NCBI GenBank assembly: GCA_018257865.1
Contig: JAEUBA010000025.1
Span: 280,511-344,510 of the forward strand
Source of the DNA: Stereocaulon alpinum
Lineage: Eukaryota > Ascomycota > Lecanoromycetes > Lecanorales > Stereocaulaceae
Length of the DNA stretch: 64,000 nt
Direction: 5' to 3'
Numbering within the stretch: position 1 is the first letter of the stretch; every line of letters begins with the position of its first letter. Shown here one piece after another: positions 44,161-54,749 of this stretch. The position numbers and the translations under genes were made by a program. The notes beneath the pieces are model-generated. The model was not told where the DNA came from. It was given only the letters and a program-made list of their open reading frames with translations, and made no database searches.

Positions 44161-45396
44161 CTAGTCGGGATTGAAGTGAGTATAGCCTTCACTCCTCCTC
44201 TTCCCCCTGGTAAGGACATTGTGGCCAACGTAGCGCGTTCCCATCCATGGTACTTCTGGTGCGGCCCTTACAGGAATTATGGTTCCAGCAGCTACTGTTT
44301 TCCCTCTGACATGGGTAATGTCAGCCGCTATTTCTGAAACAGCAAGCATGAGAGCAAAGCCAGCAGCGGTCAGAATCATGGCCAGAAGGAGGCTTGCATA
44401 GACTAGCCTCCAGCGCACACTTTGCGTCTATGGAATCGTCATGGAGCCAGAAAAAGGTACCCGGCATATCCCACCATTTTGCTTGCAACCCCGATTTAAG
44501 CAATTACGCTTTGCTCCTGTAGAAGAGGTCTGCATCGGGATTTACAACCCAATTACCGGCTAGAATTTACCCTGGCCACGCTAGGTATCATGTTAGTATT
44601 GTGGAATAATTTCAAAATGAAATGGATCTACTGGGCCTGTCTTTTGTCTCGCACCCTTGAATAAATTCTTTTCGCAAGCTGGCTCGAGAGTGCATCCTTT
44701 CGTTTCTAGAATGCACTCCATATCCTCATACCACTCAAGAATATCTTTCACAAAGGAACCCGGCTCGGAGTGTCTTCCCCTCTCATTCGTCGAGTTTGTT
44801 TCCACGCATGATCGAGATGACCCTGACATTATCAATCACTGCGCGTATCCCGAGCAGTATCCACAGCAAGGGCATTCTAACCAAGATATTTAGAATTCCG
44901 TTAATCGGTGCAGAAGTCCGGGCTGGACATTGACCTCGGCGTTGAAGCCCTGAAATGAAGCCGAGGAAAAGAATTGAAATTCAGAGGGGTAGTGAACATA
45001 ATTCTCAAGGCGCAGATCTGTGAAACATGGAGTGTTCCTGGCCCATGCGTTCACACATGAGACCTGCGCATGTAATCCGCAATTAAATATCCCGAAAGCC
45101 TGTCCAACACCCGGCGGATCATTAATTTGTAGCGGCGCATTTAGGTCGCGTGGTTGCGAATCGCAGTGCAATAGCAAAAGCACATGCACCATTCATTTGG
45201 ATCAGGTACGGCTAGGTATTGAGTGTTTTGGACATGTAGGCGGCGCACGTTCTCTCTTACCTGAGCCACTGGATGTAAATGGAATCAGGCGGATTCCAAT
45301 CAAAAACATTAGGACGTGTCACGACAGTGACAAGACCTCTCTTGAACAATGACATCTTATCAATCAACTCTGAAAGTGGTCTACAAAGTCTCCAAC
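44161..45396. other. Region with overlapping coding-like segments on both strands, unresolved
   Basis: Minus strand: a frame at 44161-44418 has a hydrophobic segment (VYASLLLAMILTAAGFALML) and another at 44890-45192 ends in plausible protein sequence (VSCVNAWARNTPCFTDLRLE). Plus strand: 45026-45352 is Cys-rich (ACNPQLNIPKACPTPGG, SRGCESQCNSKSTC). None has a proper ATG with a consistent splice model, so no gene was called; decayed secreted-protein exons are possible. Confidence 0.3.
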
Positions 45397-46146
45397 TTAG
45401 ACCCCCGATCTAAGAGACATCAACATGACCACAATACCGCCGGGGAAATTGGAGAGCTTCGAATTCAGAATAGCAACGCCGAGATCAACGCGGAACGTCT
45501 GCTCGAGCCAATGCCCAGACCGGAATGAAAAGCTGATTTGCAATTTGTCTGCGAAGGCGAACAATCCTGCAAAGCAATCCCTGAATGTGACTCGCTGGCA
45601 GGAGGACTCGGAATTCAAAGGCTGAAGCACCCCACAGGCTAATTCATGTCGCTTTCTTGTATTACCGGCTGCTGTCTTAAGGACGGACACGCAAGTCACA
45701 GCAACGTTATCGAAAGCATCATTAATCGCACCGCCACCTAGAAGCGTGTCCAAGTATCGAGTGCTTCTTCATCTTAGAGGTCGTGGCTGAGATGGTACGA
45801 TTTGATCTGAGTTGGCAGGCTTGCTCCATACCCGTGTTGGGTTCCTTAGGATTCGCCATGTCAATCATTTTGAATGTGCACGTGTGATTCAAAGGCAGAC
45901 AACAGGTTGGCGTAGACTGCATTATGATACGGTCAGTGTTACTCTGTTGATATATTCGTTGAGTCGAAATAGATGTTTCAGGACCCAGAGCCGGAGAGAA
46001 TACGTTTGACCCCGCCTCCGTGGGTCTTAGAGAGGTTTCATAGCTCAGAGGTAGCACTTACCGCCCATATTACCGGCTGTGGCGGATGCTTGAGGACCTG
46101 CGAGGGTTGTAACTCCAAAGAGGGCGGCGAGGATGAGAGTGTTCAT
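45397..46146 (-). CDS. Possible small secreted protein, tentative three-exon model
   Basis: Exon 1 46146-46074 encodes a clear signal peptide (MNTLILAALFGVTTLAGPQA) and ends at AGCCG|GTAAT. Exon 2 45737-45666 (GGAINDAFDNVAVTCVSVLK) begins after a CTTCTAG acceptor and ends at an identical AGCCG|GTAAT donor. Exon 3 45566-45397 runs to the stop. All junctions are phase 1 and exon 2 is a symmetric 72-nt exon; total 104 residues. Alternatives exist: exon 1 may end 12 nt later (46062), and an exon at 45916-45832 (STPTCCLPLNHTC) could be included if the phase differs. The signal peptide is well supported; the rest is not. No family is recognised. Confidence 0.3.
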
Positions 46147-46723
46147 AACATGTGATGCTCAAGGATTGTGTGGAAGATACTTGGAACGTTTTTATCTGGG
46201 TGTCGATATCTTCCATATCGATGGCTTATATATGTAATGGATGGATAGAGGATAAACGTGCGACTGACCTCACTCGGTGCTGGGAACTTTTGAAGGGAAA
46301 CGACAATGACGACACAGACTAGAGACCTATCCAGCAACTGCATCAGAGCACCGTAATAGACTGTTAGATTGAGGTAATGAGCATCGCCATATCCTGCCAG
46401 TTTTACCTTCTACCCAGAACAGGGCGATAGAAACAAAGCAGGGTCAGGCTGCGCTCTGAGATTCAATATATGCCATTTCTGAATGTTGCCATTTCAAGAA
46501 TGGCTTCTGCTACAGCCGCCATTTCAAGGTCGAGATGGGTGCTAGGAAGCCAATATCACGACGGCACGTGCCTTGAAGGGCTAAGGTACAAAGACAGCAC
46601 TAACAAGACCGCAGAAAAGCCGAGAAAGGCGAGCAAATGTCAATATGTCAGTGATCTCATTGTACATTGGTGCAACATTTTGCTCGTAACTTCGCTGGGA
46701 CCGGGTCCGCTCAAGCACCTGGC
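46147..46723. other. Intergenic region, no gene seen
   Basis: About 0.58 kb between the signal-peptide exon and the 3' end of the MFS gene; short repeats of the CCATTTC type near 46470-46525. Confidence 0.4.
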
Positions 46724-48372
46724 CTATGCCAGCGGTGAAGGTAGGCTTGTCATCCTAACCTCCGCCTCGAACCCCGCTTTTTCATCAACTGTAAGATCAC
46801 TCTTCGCTTTGCCAACTTTGACAAAGAAGGTGAGCAGTAACAATGAGACTCCCGCACAGCCAACTGCAAACCAGCAGGCTGCTTTATAGCTCTCCTTCTG
46901 TCCAAGATGTGATGTAACTGTGACTACAATATCGGCAAGTCCAAGGAAGACACTGATACCCAGAAAGACTAGACTGTTAATAAGAGCACCTGCAAGGCCT
47001 TGTCTCCTCCTCGGCATACTTGTTGTGATGAAAATGTTACTAACACTATACATTATGTCCACGCCCACGGTTGCGGCAATCATCGCTGGGAAGACGTAAG
47101 CCCAGTAGTTGGGGTCATTGGGCATAATTGCGAACATTAACACGCAAATGACGTAGCCGATGCTGGAGATCACTAGAAGAACGGTGCCAGAAAGAAGGTG
47201 TAGAATGAACCCGCCGGCGGTCGCGAGGAAGAGGCCTCCTATCACCATTGGCGTGTACCATGCCGTTGTTTGCAGAGAGGTTGCGTGCAATATTCTCTCA
47301 ATGCTGTTACGAATATCAGCAAAGCCTCCATAGAAGATCAACGAGGGACATACTAGAAGCTTCCATAGAACAAGTACATCCCAAAAACACCATATGCGAA
47401 GAACAGTGCAACTGCAAGTGGCTTCATCTGCTTCACTTGGAAAAGGTCAAATGGCAACAAGGGCATCTCTGCGATCCATCCCTCCACATATACTGCACCA
47501 GAAAGAAATATCGAACCAAGTAGGAAAGTGACATAGATGTGTGGCGTGGCCCATCCGTGCGAAGCATGCGAACTATCTGTGATCGCATAGACCACCAACA
47601 TCAAACCTGGCACAATAGTAAAGAAGCCAAGCCAGTCCATCCTGATTTCATAGGACTGTCTCTCATGTCTATCTGATGGCACGGTAAGGAAAGCTATCCA
47701 ACTGATAGAGAACAACAAGATTGAACCTATCCAGAAGTACCAGCCCCACGGAAGGTATTCTCCACTAAGGCCAGCGAAGAATATACCAGTGAAAAATCCT
47801 ATGGGTGAGCAAGCTCCATAGAGACTAAAGACAAGATTTTTCCTTGGTCCAGGACGATAGATGCTTCCTAGTAATGAGACACCTGCGGGAAGGAAGGCAG
47901 CAGGTCCAAGTCCCTGTAGTGCTCGGCAAAAGTTCAACATCAAATAGTTGTGGCTGAACCCTCCAACAAGTGACCAGAGGGTAAACCAGATAAGACCGAA
48001 GAGAAACACTGGGTAACCGCCATAGATATCTGCGAGGCGGCCAAAGGGAAGGAGGAAGGCTCCTGTGATCAGGGAGAAGACGCTTGCGGGCCATGTCTCC
48101 GATTGGGCTGGAATGTTGAGGGCTGTTGTGAGAGTTGGGAGGATCACGTTGAACCCGCTAACAAAGTACTCCTGCCAGCGACGATTTCAGTGATGGTCCA
48201 AATGTCGTTTCAGGAAGATCGTCTATACCGCCATGACCATCGATGCCAACAAGGAGAAGCAAAAGCCAATCTCAATCCATTCGGTGCTGAATTTGGCTGG
48301 TCTTTGCCTGCCGAGCTGCTCAATCTGAGCTTGCATGCCCTGTATCTCAACTTCTCCACCCTCGAAAGCCAT
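46724..48372 (-). CDS. MFS transporter, DHA2-like (14 TM)
   Basis: Exons 48372-48229, 48171-47354 and 47303-46724 (introns of 57 and 50 nt) give 513 residues. The N-terminus is hydrophilic; TM1 is split by intron 1 (FCFSLLASMVMA|EYFVSGFNVILPTL). Motif A-like GRLADIYGGYPVFLFG, RALQGLGPAAFLPAGVSLLG and a following gatekeeper helix GACSPIGFFTGIFFAGLSGE identify the major facilitator superfamily; the number of hydrophobic segments (about 14) places it in the DHA2/drug:H+ antiporter style. Late TM segments include VMAAT-like FPAMIAATVGVDIMYSVSNI and GQKESYKAACWFAVGCAGVS. It probably exports a small organic compound at the plasma membrane. The second junction rebuilds MYLFYGSFYIERILHATS. Substrate unknown. 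Confidence 0.9.
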
Positions 48373-50062
48373 TAGAGCGGCGTTTTACTACTGAGGTTGA
48401 CAAAATTGTTAGATTTTCATGTCCATCGCGGAGCATCTACACGATCCAATACACATATTAGCTCCCATGAATTGAAGACCACCGCATCCAATGATGGGTG
48501 AAAAAGGAGAATGCATTCAAGATCTGTAAATTTGTAGGTAAAGACATTGAGCTAGTCAAGAGTGGCGAACAGCTAAGTGGGATAGTTTCACGCCGTCCGA
48601 ACTTTGTTAGCTTCGGGAACAATGTATGGTCCTGCATGCATTGGATAAGGTGGGTGCCGTAGTTGAGTATCATTGCAAATGGTACATCTGGCGGCACGCC
48701 CTTGACTGAACTTGACACAATGGAGGATTACTCCAAGGCATTCAGCTGGGGCAGACACGCCTTCGGACCGAAGCTCGCAGATATGCCTCCTGCTTCAGAG
48801 CAAGTTTCGTTCTGACGGCTGTCACTCTATGTTTACGAAATCAATCGAGAACAGTACTTGTAATGGCTTCCATCAACCGCAGACCTTACTGACTGCCTTC
48901 CAAAGGAGATGTTTTACGCCAAGCCGCATGGTCCTATATTACAGAAGTTGTCATCATTTCATTAATCTTGGCAGTCACAAGCCCTCAAAGCCCCTATGTT
49001 TGGTCCTAGGTAGCTAGCCCGAGCCCCTGTAGCCTGCGCTACCAGGGAGGACCATCACTTTTCACCACCTCAGTCACAGGACCTTGACATCTCACCCACA
49101 CTAATCAGTATGCAAGGCCTTTACGCTCAAACTACCAACGACAGATCCCAGAGAATGGATCCTAATGGCAACTCCTCCCACTGCTAAAAATATTCTTCGC
49201 TGGCCTGGTGCCACTCGAGGGGATTAACACCGTTAAGGGTCATGATGGACGGCATGTTCCGAAGCTGATCTTGCGACCATGAATTGCTCTCCACGTACCA
49301 GGATGCCAATGCTCCCGTGGGCAGCAAAGACAAGAAGTACAGCTAGAACGCTGTTGAACTCTCCGTATACTGAATTACTACGTCTATTCATAGCACTGAC
49401 AGAGTGCGTAATCCTTGGAGACGTATGAAATGGCCCTCGGCTTCAGCGGCAATGGAACGGCGACAGGTAGAGCTTGTCGTCGCATATGACACGATGATGG
49501 ATGCTGAGATATAGCGCCTTCGAGAGCTGAGCGGAGACACAGGTGAACAAAGTGGAAGTAGGAGAAAGAAAGGTATGGGTGACATCTCGGCTGCCTTCTC
49601 GGCGGTCAAATCGCTCTTTCATTTCGGCTTCTCAGTCTTTAGCAGCATTTCCTGGTTCTATGACATTACATATTCATATCGCTTCTGGGTATTACATGTA
49701 CCACTCACCGTTTCACCTAATTGCCCCTCTTGGCTTGGCTTGTATCACACTTCTGGGCCACCGGTCGTACAATTAGCTTTGACGATTGCTCAACGCCCAG
49801 CTATTGCTTGAGAGGAATAGGAGCGTCGAATTGGCTACTAGTGCCACCTAGTGGATCAGCAGTTGAAGTCACATGTTTGTATTCTGCACAAGTGACACAA
49901 GATGCAAATCTTGACTTCTAGCATCTCTTCATAATCAGACCCTTAACAAGAACCATAGCTGTCAACAGCGTACCCCGTCAACCTCATCTCGTCAACCCGA
50001 TCTCGTAGCATTACACCTGGATGTACAGCTTTCACGCAATTCGAAGTATCAAACCAGCCAAC
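48373..50062. other. Long intergenic region, no gene seen
   Basis: About 1.7 kb between the MFS start and the SRR1-like gene, which should contain both promoters. Open frames at 48458-48718 and 49388-49811 have no motifs. Confidence 0.45.
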
Positions 50063-50912
50063 ATGGCCAACAACGACTCACCCACGCCTTTCGAGCACCC
50101 TACCATGGAACCCGTGGATACTCCCTACCTGGAAATGTCGAACTGGAGCCGCACAGCCCTTCCGTGGGGTGACAAGATCCTCATGTGTGTTATGCGTGGA
50201 AACCCAATAGAAGAAGCGTATAGTGGCGTGCCGCCCATTCTGGGATGCGCTCCCCTGACGATGGAGGAATTGCACAGAGAATTTGAACGCGAACATACGC
50301 TATTAAATCAAACAGAATGGCCTGGAGCCTTGACGCAAATATTCGAACGAAAGCCGCAACAACTCCCACACGCTTCTATCACACGAGTCGTCTGCTTAGG
50401 ACTTGGAAGCTTTTCCACTTCCAATATCTGGCGACCACGTTCTAGGGATCAGCTTGTTTGCTTGACCATACTGGTAGAAATCTTAAACAGATATCACACT
50501 ATCCCGAAGCAGCACGTCTACGTCCAAGATCCTGCCTTCATCAACGAGGACATCGAATTCCTGAAGTCCCTTGGTTACACTTACCTCCCCGATCCCGACG
50601 CATTTCAACCACATAAATCAGACTACGCTCGTGTTCGGACCCGGGCTAGAGTGTTCTATCAATACCCAAATATTCGCGTTATGCCATCCTGCCTTATACA
50701 TTGGTTCTGGACTCGAATGGGCGATTGATGCTATGACCGAATTCTTGGTCGGCGGCTACATATCCGTCGCGCATCTCACACGTGAAGAAGAGCGGGTGGC
50801 GGAAACTGTTAAATTCAGGGACATGTCGGAGGTGGAGAACATGCCTGGGATCGAAGGCCGGAAGTCCATGGATAAATTGGAGATCCGGTGGTTGAGAGTC
50901 GAGGACGAATAG
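50063..50912 (+). pseudogene. SRR1-like domain protein, frameshifted
   Basis: Starting at MANNDSPTPFEH (ATG in good context at 50063; an upstream in-frame ATG is at 50021), frame 1 runs through VVCLGLGSFSTSNIWRPRSR, LTILVEILNRYH, HVYVQDPAFINEDIEFLKSLGYTYLPDPDAF and HKSDY. The family motif then continues in the +1 frame: LVFGPGLECSINTQIFALCH, ALYIGSGLEWAIDAMTEF, VAHLTREEERVAETVKFRDM, to a stop at 50912. The shift lies at about 50624-50636. SRR1-type proteins (plant SRR1, yeast Ber1) act in circadian or microtubule-related regulation; the fungal role is unclear. No canonical intron can supply the shift. Either a recent frameshift mutation or a sequencing error at one base. Confidence 0.75.
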
Positions 50913-51299
50913 CAATATACAGAAGACAAGGGCTAGGAAGAGCTGCGAGCTCTTTAGGTGGGCGAAGGTGTGCGATGTAACTACACCTCACATGCAACTA
51001 ATTAGGCGGATGCTTTAGGCTATCTGTCTAAGTTTTTCAATTGATATCATATTCTTCGAAAGTCATGCTAGCACACCCTATCAAAAGTATGTGAAAGTAG
51101 GTGAACAACGCAGTACAAGCGACTGATACCTAGACTTACCACCCAGTCGATGTGAGCCAACTGCTGCCATCGTCCTTTCCCAAATCAGCAGAACGCGTTC
51201 ATAGACTCAGAAGCGCCTTTATGTTACAACTCACACGTCCACTAGGTGGTACTTTGCTCGTCTAGGGTTTAGAGCTCGTAGAGAGGAGTGTAAAGGATA
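50913..51299. other. 3' flank and border of the RIP compartment
   Basis: Ordinary-composition sequence up to about 51.28 kb, containing CpA and TpG at normal frequency; no gene was seen. The composition changes sharply at its right end. Confidence 0.6.
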
Positions 51300-51440
51300 A
51301 AGGTAAGCAGGCTTTCTTATAGACTAGCTTTAGTAGAAGAGATCACTTTATTAAATATATATAGTTGAGTTATTTAAGTTAAAGATAAGGAGATTTATCT
51401 AGTAGGAGATATACCCGTCTATATAGAAGAAGGAAATATC

Positions 51441-51769
51441 AAAATATAGGGTAGAATACTTACTTATTAGATACTAAGTACTACTTAGGCGATCTATATA
51501 TAGTAGTACTAACTTAGTATACTAAGATACTAAGGCTTAGTAATCCTTAGTATATAGGCTACTTTTAATACTCCTCTTTACGTAAGTAAGCGATATTTAT
51601 CTAATAGTACTCCCTATTAAAAGTAGCCTACGTGCTAAGGATAACTACTTTAAAGCCTTAGTATACTAACTAAGCCTTAGTATCTTAGTATACTAAGTTA
51701 GTACTACTATATATAGATCGCCTAAGTAGTACTTAGTATCTAATAAGTAAGTATTCTACCCTATATTTT
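51441..51769. mobile_element. 329-bp foldback/MITE-like element with 101-bp perfect arms
   Basis: The left arm 51441-51541 is the exact reverse complement of 51669-51769 (101 bp, no mismatch). The inner part also pairs imperfectly: GGCTACTTTTAATA (near 51557-51570) faces TATTAAAAGTAGCC (near 51614-51627). No coding capacity. No clear target-site duplication was found. Non-autonomous foldback or MITE is the best fit; a palindrome made by inverted duplication is the alternative. Confidence 0.8.
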
Positions 51770-52420
51770 AATAGGTTATAAGCTTAGACGTAGGGTATTA
51801 GTATTAAAGACCTTCTATAAGCCTCTTTATAAGCCTTCTTGTTACTTAAATAGTCTAGGGATTATTACGCTATCCTATAAGACCTATATTCGCGAAATAG
51901 TCTCTATGTATACTAACCTCCGTATACTAAGTACTACTTAAGGGCGTATAATAGTTAGTTAGGGGTAGCTTAGTAGTAGAAAACTTTAGTTAGAAGACTA
52001 GGATACTAGTAATCTTACTTATATTTAGACTCTTAAGCTAAGTAATATCTACCTATATAGAACTAATAAAATAAACCGCTATTATACTTTATTTAGCTAG
52101 TACTAATTCCGCCTATAGAATACTTTGTTAAGAATACTAAGATTAGGATATATATATATTATTAACTTATTAAAGTTTCTTAGTAGCTAGGAATCCCTAA
52201 CCTCCTTATTCTTACTAATTATAGTACTATAATATAGGTAAATAAGCTAACTTAAGGGAAATCTAAACCCCTATCTAGCTTAAGACTCTAGCTACTAAAC
52301 TTTATTTATTAAAAACTCTATATATAGAGCGATCTAAGAGGTTTTTTAAACCCCTAGATCCTAATTAGACCTACTATATATAAATAAGACCTCTATTATT
52401 TTATATAAATTAGATAAAAG
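51770..52420. other. RIP-mutated DNA without recognised features
   Basis: AT-rich, CpA/TpG-free sequence; no frame, motif or tandem structure was recognised. Confidence 0.5.
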
Positions 52421-52598
52421 GTAATTAAATAATGCCCCTAAAGTCTAACTAGGGGAGAGGTAATTATATAAAGTCCTTAAAGTCTAACTAAGGTATTTAA
52501 AATAAGTCCCTAAAGTCTAACTAAGGTAATTAACTAATACCCCTAAAGTCTAACTAGGGGAGAGGTAATTAAATTAAGCCCCTAAAGTCTAACTAGAG
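52421..52598. repeat. Five degenerate ~40-bp tandem units with the core AAAGTCTAACTA
   Basis: Five copies of the core occur at irregular 31-40 bp spacing, several framed as CCCCTAAAGTCTAACTAGGGG-like half-palindromes, followed at once by TATATAAAAGG (52602-52612). Repeats directly ahead of a TATA box are a common LTR U3 layout. Confidence 0.75.
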
Positions 52599-52601
52599 TA
52601 G

Positions 52602-52612
52602 TATATAAAAGG
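52602..52612 (+). promoter_or_regulatory. TATA box of a probable retroelement LTR
   Basis: TATATAAAAGG just 3' of the tandem units and upstream of the gag relic; it fits the U3 promoter of the LTR element on the plus strand. Inferred from position. Confidence 0.45.
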
Positions 52613-53699
52613 ACGGGTAAAACTAGTATAGAATTTTAAATATAAGTCTTATACTACCCTATATCTATCCTTCTTTATTTATTATAGCGATATTAAATAT
52701 TACGATCCTAATCTAGGGGTCTTTAATAGCTTACTAGTCCTTTATTACTTACTAGTATTTATATACCCTATCTGAGTTAGACTAGGTTTAGTTCGACTTA
52801 TATCTAACTTATATCCGACTTATATCCAACTCAGCCTAGGTCTAACGCTAGGCCCTTTTAGCTTTAGTATAGCGCTTAACTAGCGCTAGGGGTATTTAGG
52901 CCTATAAGCTCCTAAGCTCTTACTTCTTTTCTTCTTTATCCTATTTTCTAGATACTAAGCGTAGCCTATTAGCTAAATCCTAATATAAGGCTATTTTCTT
53001 TAAGAGCTACCTTCTCCTATAATTACCTTTAGGCGAGCTATAATATAAAATAGGACTAATACCCCCTCTACTATAAAGCGTTATATTCTTCTAGACTAAG
53101 GCTAAGCTTAGTAAGCTACCTGTTAATAAAGAGTACTACCTACTAATTAAATAATTAGTATATCCTAAAGAAAGCTAGATTCCTATTTTTTCGAAACCTC
53201 TAACTACTTTCGCGTTAATACCTATACTCGAAAAACTCTAATAATACGCGTAATACTATACTTATATACCCCCTTATAAGAGTATACGCTAAAGCGTACC
53301 CCCTAACTAGCTAAGATTTTTATCTACCTTAAAGAGTTAATTACTAATAGCTATATCTTCCTCTTCTAACCCTAATAACCCCCTACTATTAATCGAGACT
53401 CCTAAACTAGAAACCTTAGAGGACTTAAGCTTAAAAGAGATCTTTAGGGACGCTAAGGATAACCCTACTACCGAAATTACTATTACTATTCCCCTATTTA
53501 ATAATAAGATAGCTAACTAAATACCCCTCTTTACCCTAGCTTAGTAAGCTATTATTACTACTATTATTATAATAGCTTTAGTAGAATCCTAATCTAAGTA
53601 GGCTACCTCTACTCTAACCTTACCTCCGAATAACTAGCGTTAATAGAGGTCCCTTACTACTAACCTCTAGCTATTAGTAGACTACTACCTTTTTAAGCC

Positions 53700-54300
53700 T
53701 ATACCTAGCGGGATAGCTATTAAACTATTAAAAATTTAATACCCTTAATCCTACTTTAGTAACTATATAGGGGAAGTTAAATATAATATATAGAAAATAG
53801 ATATAAAGATCTTTATAGAGGAATACCCTACGAACTTCTAAGATAAAGCTAAGTAAGTCTCTATATACTATAAGTATACTATAGGAGAGGCGAAAACCCT
53901 AATCCTTTAATATATAAACCCGACTTACGCGTCTTCTATACGTAATACTATTAATATATTAAAGGTACTAGATTAGCGTTTCTTTAACTATAACTATATC
54001 TAGTCTACTTATTATATATACTATAAGCTTAAGATAGGTTCTATAAATTATAATAATTTTCGGGTAAAGTTTACCTACCTAATAACTACTAAAAAGATTA
54101 GTACTAAGCGTTAGTTTAAGGATCTATATAAGAAAATCTCTCCCGCCTTAAAGAGAAGCGTCTATATAGAAAAGTATAAGATAGGTAAAGATTATAGTAC
54201 CTTAGATAAGTATCTCGCTATCTCTAATTACTATAGGAAATATAAAATATTAGGTCTAAAGAGGTAGCTAGTAGGCCTTAGATAGGAATAAATACTAACC
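53700..54300 (+). mobile_element. RIP-decayed gag relic of an LTR retrotransposon
   Basis: One plus-strand frame, interrupted by TAG/TAA, reads as a retroviral-type gag: IEEYPTNF, YTIGEAKTLIL, INPTYASSIRNTINILKVLD, YYKLKIGSINYNNFRVKFTY, KDLYKKISPALKRSVYIEKY and LDKYLAISNYYRKYK. Helical spacing and content match fungal gag capsid regions. No zinc knuckle follows before the inverted-repeat unit at ~54.4 kb, so the element is truncated or nested into. Confidence 0.6.
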
Positions 54301-54550
54301 CTTAGAGTATCCTTAAGATAAGGAGCTAGTAAGTCCCCTTACCCCCTCTAATCTCTTATATAAATCGCTAAGTTACCTTTAGAGGTATAACTACTATAAT
54401 ATCCACCTATAAAATTCTAATACTATAATTAAACGGTTAACTACTAGTTAGATAATAGTCTTTATTTGGTTAGTATTCGGTTTATATTTAGTTATAACAA
54501 CGTTAGAATATCTCTTCCTAAAACTAATAACCGTTGCAGTTAGTAAACGG

Positions 54551-54630
54551 TTAGTAGACGGTTGGAAAGGTTAGTAGACGGTTGGAAAGGTTAGTAGACG
54601 GTTAGAAAGGTTAGTAGACGGTTAGTAAAC
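54551..54630. repeat. 20-bp tandem repeat (TTAGTAGACGGTTGGAAAGG type)
   Basis: Three to four copies with TGG/TAG drift, next to the left arm of the large inverted repeat. The unit keeps some TpG. Confidence 0.8.
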
Positions 54631-54749
54631 GGTTGGTAAACGGTTAATTAATAATTAATAAACTATCTAGGTATTACTAATATTACTAGATATTACTAAT
54701 ATTGCTAGTGCTACTAGATATTACTGATCTAATATTGCTAGATATTGCA

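Noticed and set aside
45020..45352. Cys-rich plus-strand frame considered as an effector gene
   Set aside because: Starts with GTG, has no signal peptide or ATG, and overlaps coding-like sequence on the other strand; kept only as part of the unresolved region.
46030..46065. Short tRNA-like stretch (CATAGCTCAGAGGTAGCAC)
   Set aside because: Resembles a B-like D-arm only; no acceptor stem, anticodon arm or T-arm can be drawn around it.
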